From Candidatus Gastranaerophilales bacterium (GTDB taxonomy: Bacteria; Cyanobacteriota; Vampirovibrionia; Gastranaerophilales; Gastranaerophilaceae): a stretch of 64,000 bases of DNA. The translations under genes were made by a program, and so were the position numbers. This document shows, in pieces, positions 35,530 through 43,842 of the stretch (the stretch's first letter is position 1; every line of letters starts with the position of its first letter). The notes below the pieces were generated by a model that worked only from the letters and a program-made list of their open reading frames with translations, ran no database searches and was not told the origin of the DNA. The stretch spans positions 1 through 64,000 of the forward strand of contig CALVAM010000014.1 of the NCBI GenBank assembly GCA_944325545.1, read 5' to 3'.

Positions 35530-36878
35530 TGGCAGGAGCAAATCATAACGGAATGAGAATACCTACAACGGCAGATTTAATGTCTATGTGGAATGCATCA
35601 GGCTTAAAAGAAAAATTAATTTTTACTTTTTTAATGCTTGTTCTTTTCAGATTTGGTATTCATTTACCGATTTATGGTATAAATAATGAAGCTTTTGCTA
35701 ATTTAGCAGCCGGAAATAATTTGCTAGGCTTCTTAGATTTATTTACCGGTGGAGCTTTAGGAAAAGTTTCTATATTTGCACTTGGTATAGGGCCTTATAT
35801 TACTTCTTCAATTATAATGCAGTTAATGGCAGTTATTATTCCTGCTTTAGAAAAATTGCAAAAAGAAGAAGGTGAGGCTGGCAGAAGAAAGTTATCGCAA
35901 TATACAAGATTGTTTACTGTTGTTTTAGCAGCATTTCAAGGTTGTATATTTATGAGCTTTTTAGCACATATGCAAACAGGAATATTACCAGGTTTGAATC
36001 ATGCAATGTTCTATGTATCATCAGTTATAACATTGACTGCAGGTTCAGTGCTTGTAATGTGGATTTCAGAATTAATCACAGAAAAAGGCATTGGAAATGG
36101 CGGTTCATTGATAATTTTTGTAGGTATTTTATCAGGAATACCTCTTTATTCTTCAAGAACTGCACAAATGGTTTCTAATGATTCTGCTTTAATGTGGGGT
36201 TTAGTTCTTTTATTAGTAATTTTCTTTGCAACAATGGTTTTCATTGTAATAATGCAAGAAGCTATTAGAAAGGTCATAATTGTAAATCCTAAAAGACAAG
36301 TCGGTAATAAAGTTTACGGAGGAGTAAATACTTTTATTCCTTTCAAACTTAATCCTGGTGGGGTAATGCCGATAATCTTTGCAGTAGCAATTTTATTGTT
36401 CCCTTCAACTGTATTGAGTGTAGTAGGTCAAGCAAGTATACAAGCAGGTTGGGCACAAAGTTTAATTCTTACTTTGAATAAAATCTTTAATCCAAGCGGT
36501 GCTGTATACTATGTAATATATTTTGTATTGATTGTTGCATTGACGTTCTTCTATGCTTCAATTATGCCAAATATGCAACCTAAAGAAATTGCCGATAATT
36601 TGAAAAAATATGGATCTTCAATTCCTGGTATAAAGCCTGGTAGACCAACTGCAGAAGCTCTTGATAAAATACTTTCTAAGACAACTTTTATTGGAGCTTT
36701 GGCTTTGGGAATAATTGCATTAGTTCCGTCTTTTGCAAGTTATATTACTAAGATTACTACTCTTCAAGGAATTGGAGCAACTTCTTTGATAATTATGGTT
36801 GGTGTTGCTTTAGATTTAATTAATCAAGTAAAAACACATTTATTGGCAAGAAATTACGAATCTTTCTTGAAGGATTAA
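35529..36878 (+). CDS. secY: Protein translocase subunit SecY
   Basis: 449 residues with ten transmembrane helices. Family landmarks are FRFGIHLPIYGIN after TM1, GGALGKVSIFALGIGPYITSSIIMQ split across the plug and TM2, and EAIRKVIIVNPKRQVG in the cytosolic loop that docks SecA and the ribosome. SecY forms the Sec channel used by the signal-peptide proteins in this window. Last gene of the operon; adk, map and infA do not follow. Confidence 0.98.
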   Translation: MAGANHNGMRIPTTADLMSMWNASGLKEKLIFTFLMLVLFRFGIHLPIYGINNEAFANLAAGNNLLGFLDLFTGGALGKVSIFALGIGPYITSSIIMQLMAVIIPALEKLQKEEGEAGRRKLSQYTRLFTVVLAAFQGCIFMSFLAHMQTGILPGLNHAMFYVSSVITLTAGSVLVMWISELITEKGIGNGGSLIIFVGILSGIPLYSSRTAQMVSNDSALMWGLVLLLVIFFATMVFIVIMQEAIRKVIIVNPKRQVGNKVYGGVNTFIPFKLNPGGVMPIIFAVAILLFPSTVLSVVGQASIQAGWAQSLILTLNKIFNPSGAVYYVIYFVLIVALTFFYASIMPNMQPKEIADNLKKYGSSIPGIKPGRPTAEALDKILSKTTFIGALALGIIALVPSFASYITKITTLQGIGATSLIIMVGVALDLINQVKTHLLARNYESFLKD

Positions 36879-36892
36879 GTAAGTAAAATAAG

Positions 36893-36929
36893 AAAAGCTG
36901 CATCGATTTAAATCGATGCAGCTTTTTTT
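36893..36929 (+). terminator. Terminator after secY
   Basis: AAAAGCTGCATCGATT / AATCGATGCAGCTTTT stem with a T run, 15 nt after the secY stop. Confidence 0.88.
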
Positions 36930-37034
36930 ATTAGTTAAATATTTTAAGCAATGTTTATTGATAAAATATCTTTTTTAAATAAATGTTTAGTATGTATATG
37001 CCTAAAATAGCCTTATAATTTAAAAATTTTTATC

Positions 37035-37057
37035 TTTTGTTAATTTTTGTAACAAAA
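37035..37057. promoter_or_regulatory. Inverted repeat upstream of the Asn-rich gene
   Basis: TTTTGTTA-N7-TAACAAAA, a perfect 8-bp inverted repeat about 80 nt before the ATG, overlapping the recurrent TTGTAACAAA word. A possible operator. The rest of the 36930-37138 gap is AT-rich with a TATAAT near 37014. Confidence 0.35.
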
Positions 37058-37138
37058 TTTTTAAAAAAGCTAAAGTTTTAAAAAAAAATTCCGTATGTAC
37101 ATCTTGGAAGCATCTTACAAAAAAAGGAATATTTTGTT

Positions 37139-37912
37139 ATGGTAAGTTTTAATTTTGGATTTAATCGTAATTCTCAAAAAAGTACAAGTTTTACAAAAAA
37201 CAATAGTACTTTAAATCGAAATAATAGTAGAAAAAATAATAATACATTAAATATTACTAATAATAAATCACAAAGTAATACGCCTACCAAAAATAAAGGT
37301 GTTAATACGAATAAAACGAATAATAATACTTTGAATACTCTTAATAATAAATCACAAAGTAATACGCCTGCTCAAAACAAAGATGTTAATACAAATAACA
37401 AGAATAATAATATATTGAGTACAACAAATAATAAGGTACAAAATAATATTCCTGAGAAAAATCAAAAAGATAATAGTGTTTTGAATAATAAAACTAATAA
37501 TAAACCAAGTATAAATCCTCCAAAAACTAATAGTGGATCATTGAATAGCAATTTTCTGTTATCGTATAATGGTATAAATATTAATAGAGGTAGTAATAAA
37601 AATAAAGGACTTATTAATACTGGATTGAATAATACAAAAAGTGTTGCATCAAAATATGATAATTTCAATATAAATAAAAATAACAATAAAAATATTGTTA
37701 ATAAAAATGGGGGGTTTAATAAAACTCAACAAATTTCAGCAAGTAAATATGGTTTTTGGGGTAAAGCTTTAGAGTTTGGAGTCTTGGTTGTGTCTATAGC
37801 GATAAGCCCTTTTATGCCAGTTGGAGCACCTACATTGTATGATCATATTTATAATGGACCAGCTAGTAATCAGTATGATGGACGTGATAAACAAAATGGA
37901 CGCTGGGCATAA
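37139..37912 (+). CDS. Asparagine-rich repeat protein with C-terminal hydrophobic segment
   Basis: 257 residues, about a third Asn plus Lys, Thr and Ser. The opening MVSFNFGFNRNS fits the NFG leader. Three imperfect repeats of about 33 residues follow (e.g. NNNTLNTLNNKSQSNTP), then a low-complexity stretch to about 205. A hydrophobic segment (WGKALEFGVLVVSIAISPFM, about 208-228) precedes a short hydrophilic tail with QYDGRD. The body is probably disordered and prion-like in composition. No Sec signal. It is followed after 14 nt by another membrane-active-looking protein, so the two form a pair. Function unknown. Confidence 0.65.
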   Translation: MVSFNFGFNRNSQKSTSFTKNNSTLNRNNSRKNNNTLNITNNKSQSNTPTKNKGVNTNKTNNNTLNTLNNKSQSNTPAQNKDVNTNNKNNNILSTTNNKVQNNIPEKNQKDNSVLNNKTNNKPSINPPKTNSGSLNSNFLLSYNGININRGSNKNKGLINTGLNNTKSVASKYDNFNINKNNNKNIVNKNGGFNKTQQISASKYGFWGKALEFGVLVVSIAISPFMPVGAPTLYDHIYNGPASNQYDGRDKQNGRWA

Positions 37913-37926
37913 GATAGGAGATATTA

Positions 37927-38472
37927 ATGTCAAAAATAAATAACATCGTAAATGATACAGTATTGATAACTCAAAATAGTAGTATTGATAATAAAAAAAT
38001 TGATAAAAAGTCTGAACTTATTTTTGATTTTTCTGAAAAAACAGAAGTAAAAAGTGGTTTAAAAGATTTAAGTACAGAAGAATTACAGTCACAAAAAATA
38101 AAAGCATATGAAAGATTGGAAGCTTTAGAGAAAAAAAGGGCTTTGGTTAATGGTGATAAAGATTTAAGAAAGAATGAGTTAAAAAAATATTTAGCTATAG
38201 GTGTAGCCGTAGGGGCTGGTATTGCGGCAACAGTCTGTATTGTTGGTGGAATTGGAGTGGCAACTGTTGGAATGGCTGTAGCACCTGTGGCTAAAGGAAT
38301 AACTATTTTGGGTGGTGTTATAGGTGGCGTTTCTTCGTTTATTGCTAACAAAATAGTTAATTCAAATCGTGAAAAAAATAATATAGAACTTGTTAAAGAA
38401 TTAGATTTGTTAATACAAAATACTAAACAAGAAATTAACGCTCTTGAACAAGAATTAGAAAGAAGAAGTTAA
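37927..38472 (+). CDS. Coiled-coil protein with glycine-rich membrane hairpin
   Basis: 181 residues. An N-terminal coiled coil (about 50-90) precedes two adjacent hydrophobic glycine-rich helices (about 95-145: AIGVAVGAGIAATVCIVGG, then GITILGGVIGGVSSFIA) and a C-terminal coiled coil (150-180). This coil-hairpin-coil layout resembles pore-forming translocators and some phage or colicin hairpins, but I see no sequence match. No signal peptide. 14 nt after the Asn-rich gene, with AGGAG upstream, so co-transcribed. Confidence 0.65.
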   Translation: MSKINNIVNDTVLITQNSSIDNKKIDKKSELIFDFSEKTEVKSGLKDLSTEELQSQKIKAYERLEALEKKRALVNGDKDLRKNELKKYLAIGVAVGAGIAATVCIVGGIGVATVGMAVAPVAKGITILGGVIGGVSSFIANKIVNSNREKNNIELVKELDLLIQNTKQEINALEQELERRS

Positions 38473-38525
38473 TTTTAATAAATTATGTATTGTAGAAATA
38501 GATAAAATTTTTAATAATACTTTAT

Positions 38526-38624
38526 ACTAACTTCCTTCTATTATAAGAGGGAAGTTAGTAGGTTGGGTGAAACCCAACAAAAACTATTCATCCAGCATAA
38601 GATTTTGGTGCAAAAATTTGCACC
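38526..38624. repeat. Cluster of three palindromic repeat elements
   Basis: The 38473-38674 gap holds three successive hairpins: ACTAACTTCC / GGAAGTTAGT (38526-38559), GTTGGGT-GAA-ACCCAAC (38562-38578) and GGTGCAAAAATTTGCACC (38607-38624). The last recurs almost exactly at 47389-47406, in both cases followed by CTAC. They look like dispersed REP-type elements. None is followed by a T-run on the plus strand, so they are not ordinary terminators. Confidence 0.7.
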
Positions 38625-38674
38625 CTACTCTTTTCATAGTGTTGCGATTGCTTTTTGAATTTACCAAATTTTAT

Positions 38675-38831
38675 ATGTAAAGATTTGTAAAAGAATAATT
38701 CTTTTATGAAATCGTATAAATTTTAAATACTTTATATATATGTAAATCGGTCATAACAAAAATGTTATATAAATGATAAAAGAGCGAGAGAAAGAGAATT
38801 TAATAGCTTCCCTTAAAAGGGAAGTTTTTAT
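38675..38831 (+). ncRNA. Candidate small RNA locus B, with shared upstream boxes
   Basis: ATGTAAAGATTTGTAA (38675-38690, last base included), a 36-nt gap, then ATACTTTATATATATGTAA (38727-38745), exactly as at 4523-4593; the gap also keeps TGAAAT in register. About 60 nt follow, including a purine-rich GAGCGAGAGAAAGAG stretch, then a CTTCCCTT / AAGGGAAG hairpin with a short T tract (38807-38831). The sequence downstream of the boxes differs from locus A, as expected for two RNAs under related promoters. Confidence 0.4.
38807..38831. terminator. Terminator between sRNA locus B and aroQ
   Basis: CTTCCCTT / AAGGGAAG stem followed by TTTTTA on the plus strand and flanked by AT-rich sequence on the other side. 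It may serve both converging transcripts. Confidence 0.6.
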
Positions 38832-39259
38832 TTAAGATAATTAATAAGTCCTTCTAAGGCAAAAATATAACTTTGTTCCTTGAAACCTACAACTTGTCCA
38901 ATACAAACTCCTGAAATAAGGGATGTATGTCTAAATTCTTCTCTGGCGTGAATATTAGTCATATGGATTTCAACAGTCGGAATATTAACAGCAGCTATTG
39001 CATCTCTAATTACAACACTAGTATGAGTGTATCCGCCTGCGTTAATTAGAATTCCATCATAAATATTTTTTGCCTGTTGAATTTTATCAACAATATCTCC
39101 TTCGTGATTGCTTTGAAAAGTTTCGACTTCGCAATTAAGATTTTTTCCTTTTTCAATAACAAGAGTTTCTATATCTTTAAGAGTTGTAGAACCGTATTTT
39201 TCAGGTTCTCTTTGACCTAACATATTTAAATTAGCACCATTAATGAGTAAAATTTTCAT
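38828..39259 (-). CDS. aroQ: 3-dehydroquinate dehydratase, type II
   Basis: 143 residues from the ATG at 39259, giving the standard N-terminus MKILLINGANLNMLGQREPE. The catalytic Tyr in KYGSTTL, the active-site Asn/Ala loop NAGGYTHTSVVIRDA, the His in VEIHMTNIHAREEFR and the Arg of that loop are all present. It converts 3-dehydroquinate to 3-dehydroshikimate in the shikimate pathway. Together with the prephenate-dehydratase-like gene at 55319 it points to aromatic amino-acid synthesis. No other aro gene is adjacent. Confidence 0.96.
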   Translation of the reverse strand: MKILLINGANLNMLGQREPEKYGSTTLKDIETLVIEKGKNLNCEVETFQSNHEGDIVDKIQQAKNIYDGILINAGGYTHTSVVIRDAIAAVNIPTVEIHMTNIHAREEFRHTSLISGVCIGQVVGFKEQSYIFALEGLINYLK

Positions 39260-39328
39260 AATAATTAAATACCTTTCAATATCATACTTTTTATAATACA
39301 ATAATAATTAAAAGAATGCGAGGAAAAA

Positions 39329-39652
39329 ATGGTTAACAAACGCTGGTATGACAAAGATCCTATTTTAAAAGAAGCTTTGGAATTATTAAGATTATCTCCT
39401 GATGAAACTAAAAGTGAAGCTGCAGAATTTATGTTACAGCTTCAAGAACAAGTAGCCGGAGAAGTTATTGAGCATGTTTATGACATAATAAATACATATC
39501 AGGGGAAGGGTAATCGTTGGTATGATAATGACCCTGTGATGTTAAAAGCTGTAGAACTATTGAGGAATGCTCCTCCAAAAGTTCAGAGAGTTGCAGCTTT
39601 AAAACTTTTAATCGCATTAGAACAAAAAAGTTTTGAAGGAATTGATATATAA
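39329..39652 (+). CDS. Hypothetical protein with internal duplication (RWYDxDP repeats)
   Basis: 107 residues built of two similar halves: NKRWYDKDPILKEALELLR (about 2-20) and NRWYDNDPVMLKAVELLR (about 60-77), each followed by a helical stretch with a conserved AA-x-x-L-x-L pattern. It is soluble and probably all-helical. The stop is directly followed by the folE2 ATG (TAAATG), so the two are coupled. I do not recognise a family. Confidence 0.7.
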   Translation: MVNKRWYDKDPILKEALELLRLSPDETKSEAAEFMLQLQEQVAGEVIEHVYDIINTYQGKGNRWYDNDPVMLKAVELLRNAPPKVQRVAALKLLIALEQKSFEGIDI

Positions 39653-40444
39653 ATGAAAGATGTTCAAAATCAATCTGATACAAGAGGTATAGATATTCAA
39701 AAAGTTGGTATTAAGGGTATAGAATTACCTTTAAAAATTCAACGTAAAGATGCGGATGATATTGTTGTGTATTCAAATGCAACTGCCGGAGTTTCTTTAC
39801 CCGCTCATTATAAAGGAACTCATATGTCACGTTTTGTTGAGGTGTTAAATGAGTGGCGAACAAAAAAAACTCTTGGGATTGATATCAAAGGTTGTGTGGA
39901 AGCTATTGTCAAAAAGCTTGAGGCAAAGAGCGGTTATTTAAAGTTAGATTTTAAATATTTTATAAATAAGACATCTCCTGTTACAGGAATATCGGCTCCT
40001 ATGTGTTATGATTGCTTTTTTGAAGGAATTTTAGATAATTATAATGAAGAAGATGAAGAGTATCGTTTCTTTTTAGGAGTAAAAGTTCCGGTAACAACTT
40101 TATGTCCTTGTTCAAAAGAAATTTCAGATTATGGTGCTCATAATCAGAGAGCAATTGTTTCTGTAAAGGTTACTTATCCGGAGGAGGAACATATTTGGTT
40201 AGAGGATTTAGTTAGGGATATTGAGAAATCTGCATCTTGTGAACTTTATCCTTTACTAAAACGTGAAGATGAAAAGTTTGTGACAGAAAAAGCCTATGAT
40301 AATCCTAAATTTGTTGAGGATGTTTTAAGAGATGTTGTTGTTTTATTGAGAAATAACGATATTGTTGATTCTTTTGAAGTAGAATGTGAATCGTTAGAAA
40401 GTATTCATAACCATTCAGCGTGGGCTTATCAGGCAGAAGGATAA
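39653..40444 (+). CDS. folE2: GTP cyclohydrolase FolE2 (type IB)
   Basis: 263 residues, the usual length. VSLPAHYKGTHMSRFVEVLN (N-terminal catalytic His region) and TTLCPCSKEISDYGAHNQRA, with the metal-binding Cys, are characteristic of FolE2, which differs from classical FolE and can use metals other than zinc. It makes 7,8-dihydroneopterin triphosphate for folate or queuosine. folK lies at 50965. Confidence 0.95.
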   Translation: MKDVQNQSDTRGIDIQKVGIKGIELPLKIQRKDADDIVVYSNATAGVSLPAHYKGTHMSRFVEVLNEWRTKKTLGIDIKGCVEAIVKKLEAKSGYLKLDFKYFINKTSPVTGISAPMCYDCFFEGILDNYNEEDEEYRFFLGVKVPVTTLCPCSKEISDYGAHNQRAIVSVKVTYPEEEHIWLEDLVRDIEKSASCELYPLLKREDEKFVTEKAYDNPKFVEDVLRDVVVLLRNNDIVDSFEVECESLESIHNHSAWAYQAEG

Positions 40445-40510
40445 AAATAAAATATATCCTTGTATTTCTCTTGTTCTGGTTTTATAATATTCAATAAAGG
40501 ACCATTGGGG

Positions 40511-42316
40511 ATGATAAGAAGAGTTTGTTTATTGATAATTTCAATATTTATTCTGTGTGGAGTTGCATCTGCTCAGAGTGTTTACTCTAATTATGTTCCT
40601 AAAGAAAATGAAGTGATTTTTAATCAATCAATGTTTAAAATTGATGTTGTAGATCCTCAATTTTCAACAAATTGGAAAGGAGCCAGCTATCCCGGTTTAA
40701 GAGGGGCTAATCAGCTTGTTATATACACTCCGGCTTTTGGATATAGAACTAATACTAATGAGTTTGGAACCGAGGCTGTTGTTGTAGGAGATACTGTAAC
40801 AGCTTTAAGTGGAGCTGATTCTTTAATTCCTGCAAATGGTATTGTTATTAGTGGACATGGGCAAGCTAAAAAGTGGATTCATGAAAATGTGATGGTCGGA
40901 GCTAAAATTTCTATTGATTTGAATAAAAAAGTTATAACTTCATATATTACATCAGATACGTTTTTATATAGTGCAAGAGAAAAAATAAAAGAAGTTCAAA
41001 ACATGATGCTTTATTATGTTCAAAATTCTTCTGATTATAATCAGAAAAGAACTTCTCAAAATATTGCAAAAGCAAATGATTATATAGAAAAGGCCCAAAA
41101 AGACAGCAATAATTCTCAAAAGTATGCATCCCGTGCTATAGATTATGCAAATTTAGCAATGTCAACGGTTATACCATATGATTCAAATGAATTGAAGGGT
41201 GTTTGGATTCGACCTACTTTTTATTCTGAAAAAGATATTATAAAGGTTTTAGGTCAATTATCAGATTCTGGTATAAATAATATTTTTATAGAAACTTATT
41301 ATCACGGAAAAACGATATTTCCATCTAAAACGATGCAAAAATATGGTTTTATCTCTCAAAATGAAGATTTTGTAGGTTTTGATCCTTTAAAGATATGGAT
41401 TAATGAAGCACACAAACGGGGTATAAAAGTTCATATTTGGTTTGAGACTTTCTATGTAGGAAACAAACCACCGGAAACAAATCCAAACTATATTTTGTCT
41501 AAAAAACCTCAGTGGGCAAATTATCAAAAGAAAAATGCAGATTCTTCAACAATTCCATACTCAATATCTGAACATAACGGATATTTTATAGATCCGGCAA
41601 ATCCTGAAGTTCAAAGATTCTTACAAGAACTTTTGTCTGAAATTATAGTTACATATAGACCTGATGGTATAAATTTAGACTATATAAGATATCCTCAATC
41701 ACTAGATATTAGTTATTCAAATTACGATATGTCGAATTGGGGCTATACTAAGGTTGCAAGAAATGAATTTAGAAATATATATGGGGTTGATCCGATAGCA
41801 TTAAAACCAAATGATTATTTATGGTATAGCTGGAGAGTTTATAGAGCCAATAAGGTAACTGATTTTGTAAAAAAAACGTGTAAATTATGTAGGGCTAATA
41901 ATATTATGTTAACAGCCGTGATTTTCCCTAATAGAGGGTTGGCTTTGACTACAAAAATGCAAGATTGGCGTAATTGGTCTATGAATAATTATGTTGATGG
42001 TTTTACTCCTTTATTTTTAACTTGTAATGATGCTACTGCAATGAATTTGATGGAAGAAATTTTAAGAAATAAATCTAGTAGTACAAAGTTGTATGCGGGT
42101 TTATTTGTGACATTTATGAATGGTGCGACTTCTGATTTAATGAAGCAAATTCATGCTGCAAGACGATTTGGCTTAAACGGTTTGATAATATTCGATTATG
42201 CACATTTGACTGATATGTATATTAATACTCTTACAGAAAGTGTTTTTAGGCCTGTAAGAAAAGAAGTTGTAATAACAGAAAGCTACACAAAATCTTCTGT
42301 TCAAAAAAAGGATTAG
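40511..42316 (+). CDS. Secreted DUF187/GHL10-type glycoside hydrolase-like protein
   Basis: 601 residues from the ATG at 40511, which starts a good Sec signal peptide (MIRRVCLLIISIFILCGVASA). An N-terminal beta-rich region with phosphodiester-glycosidase-like wording (about 60-170) is followed by a short coiled segment and a TIM-barrel glycosidase of the DUF187 type: ELKGVWIRPTFYS, GINNIFIETYYHG, GIKVHIWFETFYVG, PDGINLDYIRYP and GLIIFDYAHL. Relatives act on polysaccharide or peptidoglycan glycans. Probably periplasmic or surface-bound. Substrate not evident. It follows folE2 but is functionally unrelated. Confidence 0.8.
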   Translation: MIRRVCLLIISIFILCGVASAQSVYSNYVPKENEVIFNQSMFKIDVVDPQFSTNWKGASYPGLRGANQLVIYTPAFGYRTNTNEFGTEAVVVGDTVTALSGADSLIPANGIVISGHGQAKKWIHENVMVGAKISIDLNKKVITSYITSDTFLYSAREKIKEVQNMMLYYVQNSSDYNQKRTSQNIAKANDYIEKAQKDSNNSQKYASRAIDYANLAMSTVIPYDSNELKGVWIRPTFYSEKDIIKVLGQLSDSGINNIFIETYYHGKTIFPSKTMQKYGFISQNEDFVGFDPLKIWINEAHKRGIKVHIWFETFYVGNKPPETNPNYILSKKPQWANYQKKNADSSTIPYSISEHNGYFIDPANPEVQRFLQELLSEIIVTYRPDGINLDYIRYPQSLDISYSNYDMSNWGYTKVARNEFRNIYGVDPIALKPNDYLWYSWRVYRANKVTDFVKKTCKLCRANNIMLTAVIFPNRGLALTTKMQDWRNWSMNNYVDGFTPLFLTCNDATAMNLMEEILRNKSSSTKLYAGLFVTFMNGATSDLMKQIHAARRFGLNGLIIFDYAHLTDMYINTLTESVFRPVRKEVVITESYTKSSVQKKD

Positions 42317-42320
42317 TAAG

Positions 42321-42524
42321 ATGGAAGAAGATAAAAAAGACGAAAATGAAAAAACAAAGAGGGCTTTTTTAGGAATTTGGTTTGATTGCTGCCATACTTA
42401 TGGAAGGCTTTATAAAAATAAGGACGGGACTGCTTATGTTGGTAGGTGTCCAAGTTGTTTAAGGCCTGTAAGAGTTAGAATTGGCGGAGAAGGGACTAGT
42501 AGAAGATTTTTTAGAGGCGAGTAA
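42321..42524 (+). CDS. Small zinc-ribbon-like protein, 67 residues
   Basis: After an acidic/basic N-terminus (MEEDKKDENEKTKR) comes FDCCHTYGRLY, then GRCPSCLRPVRVRIGGEG: two Cys plus His and a C-x-x-C pair that would make one zinc site. It ends in a basic RRFFRGE tail. It begins 4 nt after the glycosidase stop, so it is co-transcribed. Function unknown; nucleic-acid or protein binding are the usual roles of such ribbons. Confidence 0.7.
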   Translation: MEEDKKDENEKTKRAFLGIWFDCCHTYGRLYKNKDGTAYVGRCPSCLRPVRVRIGGEGTSRRFFRGE

Positions 42525-42554
42525 GTTTTAATATAGAAAAATAAGAGGTAGTTT

Positions 42555-43790
42555 ATGAATTTAGAAGAAATAAGAAAAGAAAACGAAGTTTTAGATATTT
42601 TTTGTGAATTAGTTCAAATACCATCTCCATCATTAAAAGAAGAGAAGGTTATTGAGTGGATTCTAAATTTTGCTAAGAAAAATGAAATAGATGCGAAGTG
42701 CGATAATTATGGAAATGTTTATATAAATATTCCCGCAGAAGATTCTACTAAGGAACCGATTATGCTATCTTCTCATATGGATGTTGTTGGTGATGATAGT
42801 CCGGTTGAATTAATTTTAGACGGTGATTTTATAAAAGCTAACGGCCGCACACTTGGAGCTGATGATAAAGTCGGAGTTGCGTGTGCTTTAAAATTAGCAA
42901 AAGATATAAAAAATGGACTTGTGAAAGCTGAAGGTGGACTTGAGATAACATTTACCAGAGATGAAGAAACCGGCATGAGTGGTGCTGAACACTTAGAATT
43001 TAATAAGTTTAAATCAAAATATGTTTTAGTATGTGATGCGGATAAGCTTGGACAATTACAGATTTCAGGAGCAAGTTATACAAATGCTAAAATTACTGTA
43101 AAAGGGCTTAAAGGTGGGCATTCTGGTATTGATATTGCAGATACTACAAGGTTGAATGCTGCAAAGTTAATTGCTGAATTAATTGCTGAATTTCCTCAGG
43201 GAGTTTATTATTCTGATAATACAGGTGTTATTACATCTTGTAATATCGGTGCAATTGTAGCAGGTGGAATTCAAAATTCTGTTGCGTCGATTGTTGAAAA
43301 AGGAATAAAATCAAATAATTATATTGAAGAAATTATGAAGAAGTCTTCAACTAATATAATAAATACTTTAGGAATGGCTTCTTATTCAATAAGAAGTGCT
43401 TCTGTAGAAAAGGAAAATGAATTAAAAGAGTTGATGCAATCGATAATTAATAAATTCAATGAAAAATATAAAGGTTTAGCGGAAGCTGAAATAGAATTTG
43501 AAATACATTTACTTCCTTTTGAAAAAGCTGATGATGATAGAATAGAGAAAGTTCATACAAAAGCCTGTGAAATTGTAGGAATAAAAAATGATATTTCATC
43601 TTTTCATGCGGGAGCTGAAACTCATATTTATTGTCATAATAAAAATTCTAAAGGTGAATATTTTATGCCATCTCTGTTAGGATTAGCAGATGTTTATAAT
43701 ATGCACTCAGCAGAAGAAAAGGTTGATTATAAAACTTTGTTAAAAGGCTATGAAGTTATAAAAAATACTTTTATAAATTTTAATAAATAG
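42555..43790 (+). CDS. M20-family metallopeptidase, peptidase T-like
   Basis: 411 residues. Metal ligands and catalytic residues are visible: SSHMDVVGDD (His-Asp), GRTLGADDKVG (bridging Asp), TRDEETGMSGAEHL (catalytic Glu and metal Glu), CDADKLG and, near the end, HAGAETHIY plus MHSAEEKV for the last ligand. A dimerisation domain (about 180-310) is inserted. The wording resembles PepT/PepT-like tripeptidases and related M20 enzymes. It likely cleaves small peptides in the cytoplasm, in line with the peptide-transporter ATPase at 1134. Confidence 0.88.
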   Translation: MNLEEIRKENEVLDIFCELVQIPSPSLKEEKVIEWILNFAKKNEIDAKCDNYGNVYINIPAEDSTKEPIMLSSHMDVVGDDSPVELILDGDFIKANGRTLGADDKVGVACALKLAKDIKNGLVKAEGGLEITFTRDEETGMSGAEHLEFNKFKSKYVLVCDADKLGQLQISGASYTNAKITVKGLKGGHSGIDIADTTRLNAAKLIAELIAEFPQGVYYSDNTGVITSCNIGAIVAGGIQNSVASIVEKGIKSNNYIEEIMKKSSTNIINTLGMASYSIRSASVEKENELKELMQSIINKFNEKYKGLAEAEIEFEIHLLPFEKADDDRIEKVHTKACEIVGIKNDISSFHAGAETHIYCHNKNSKGEYFMPSLLGLADVYNMHSAEEKVDYKTLLKGYEVIKNTFINFNK

Positions 43791-43842
43791 TTAGCAAAAA
43801 ATATTTTTACAGATTTTATAAATAAAAAAAGGAGTCGAAATT

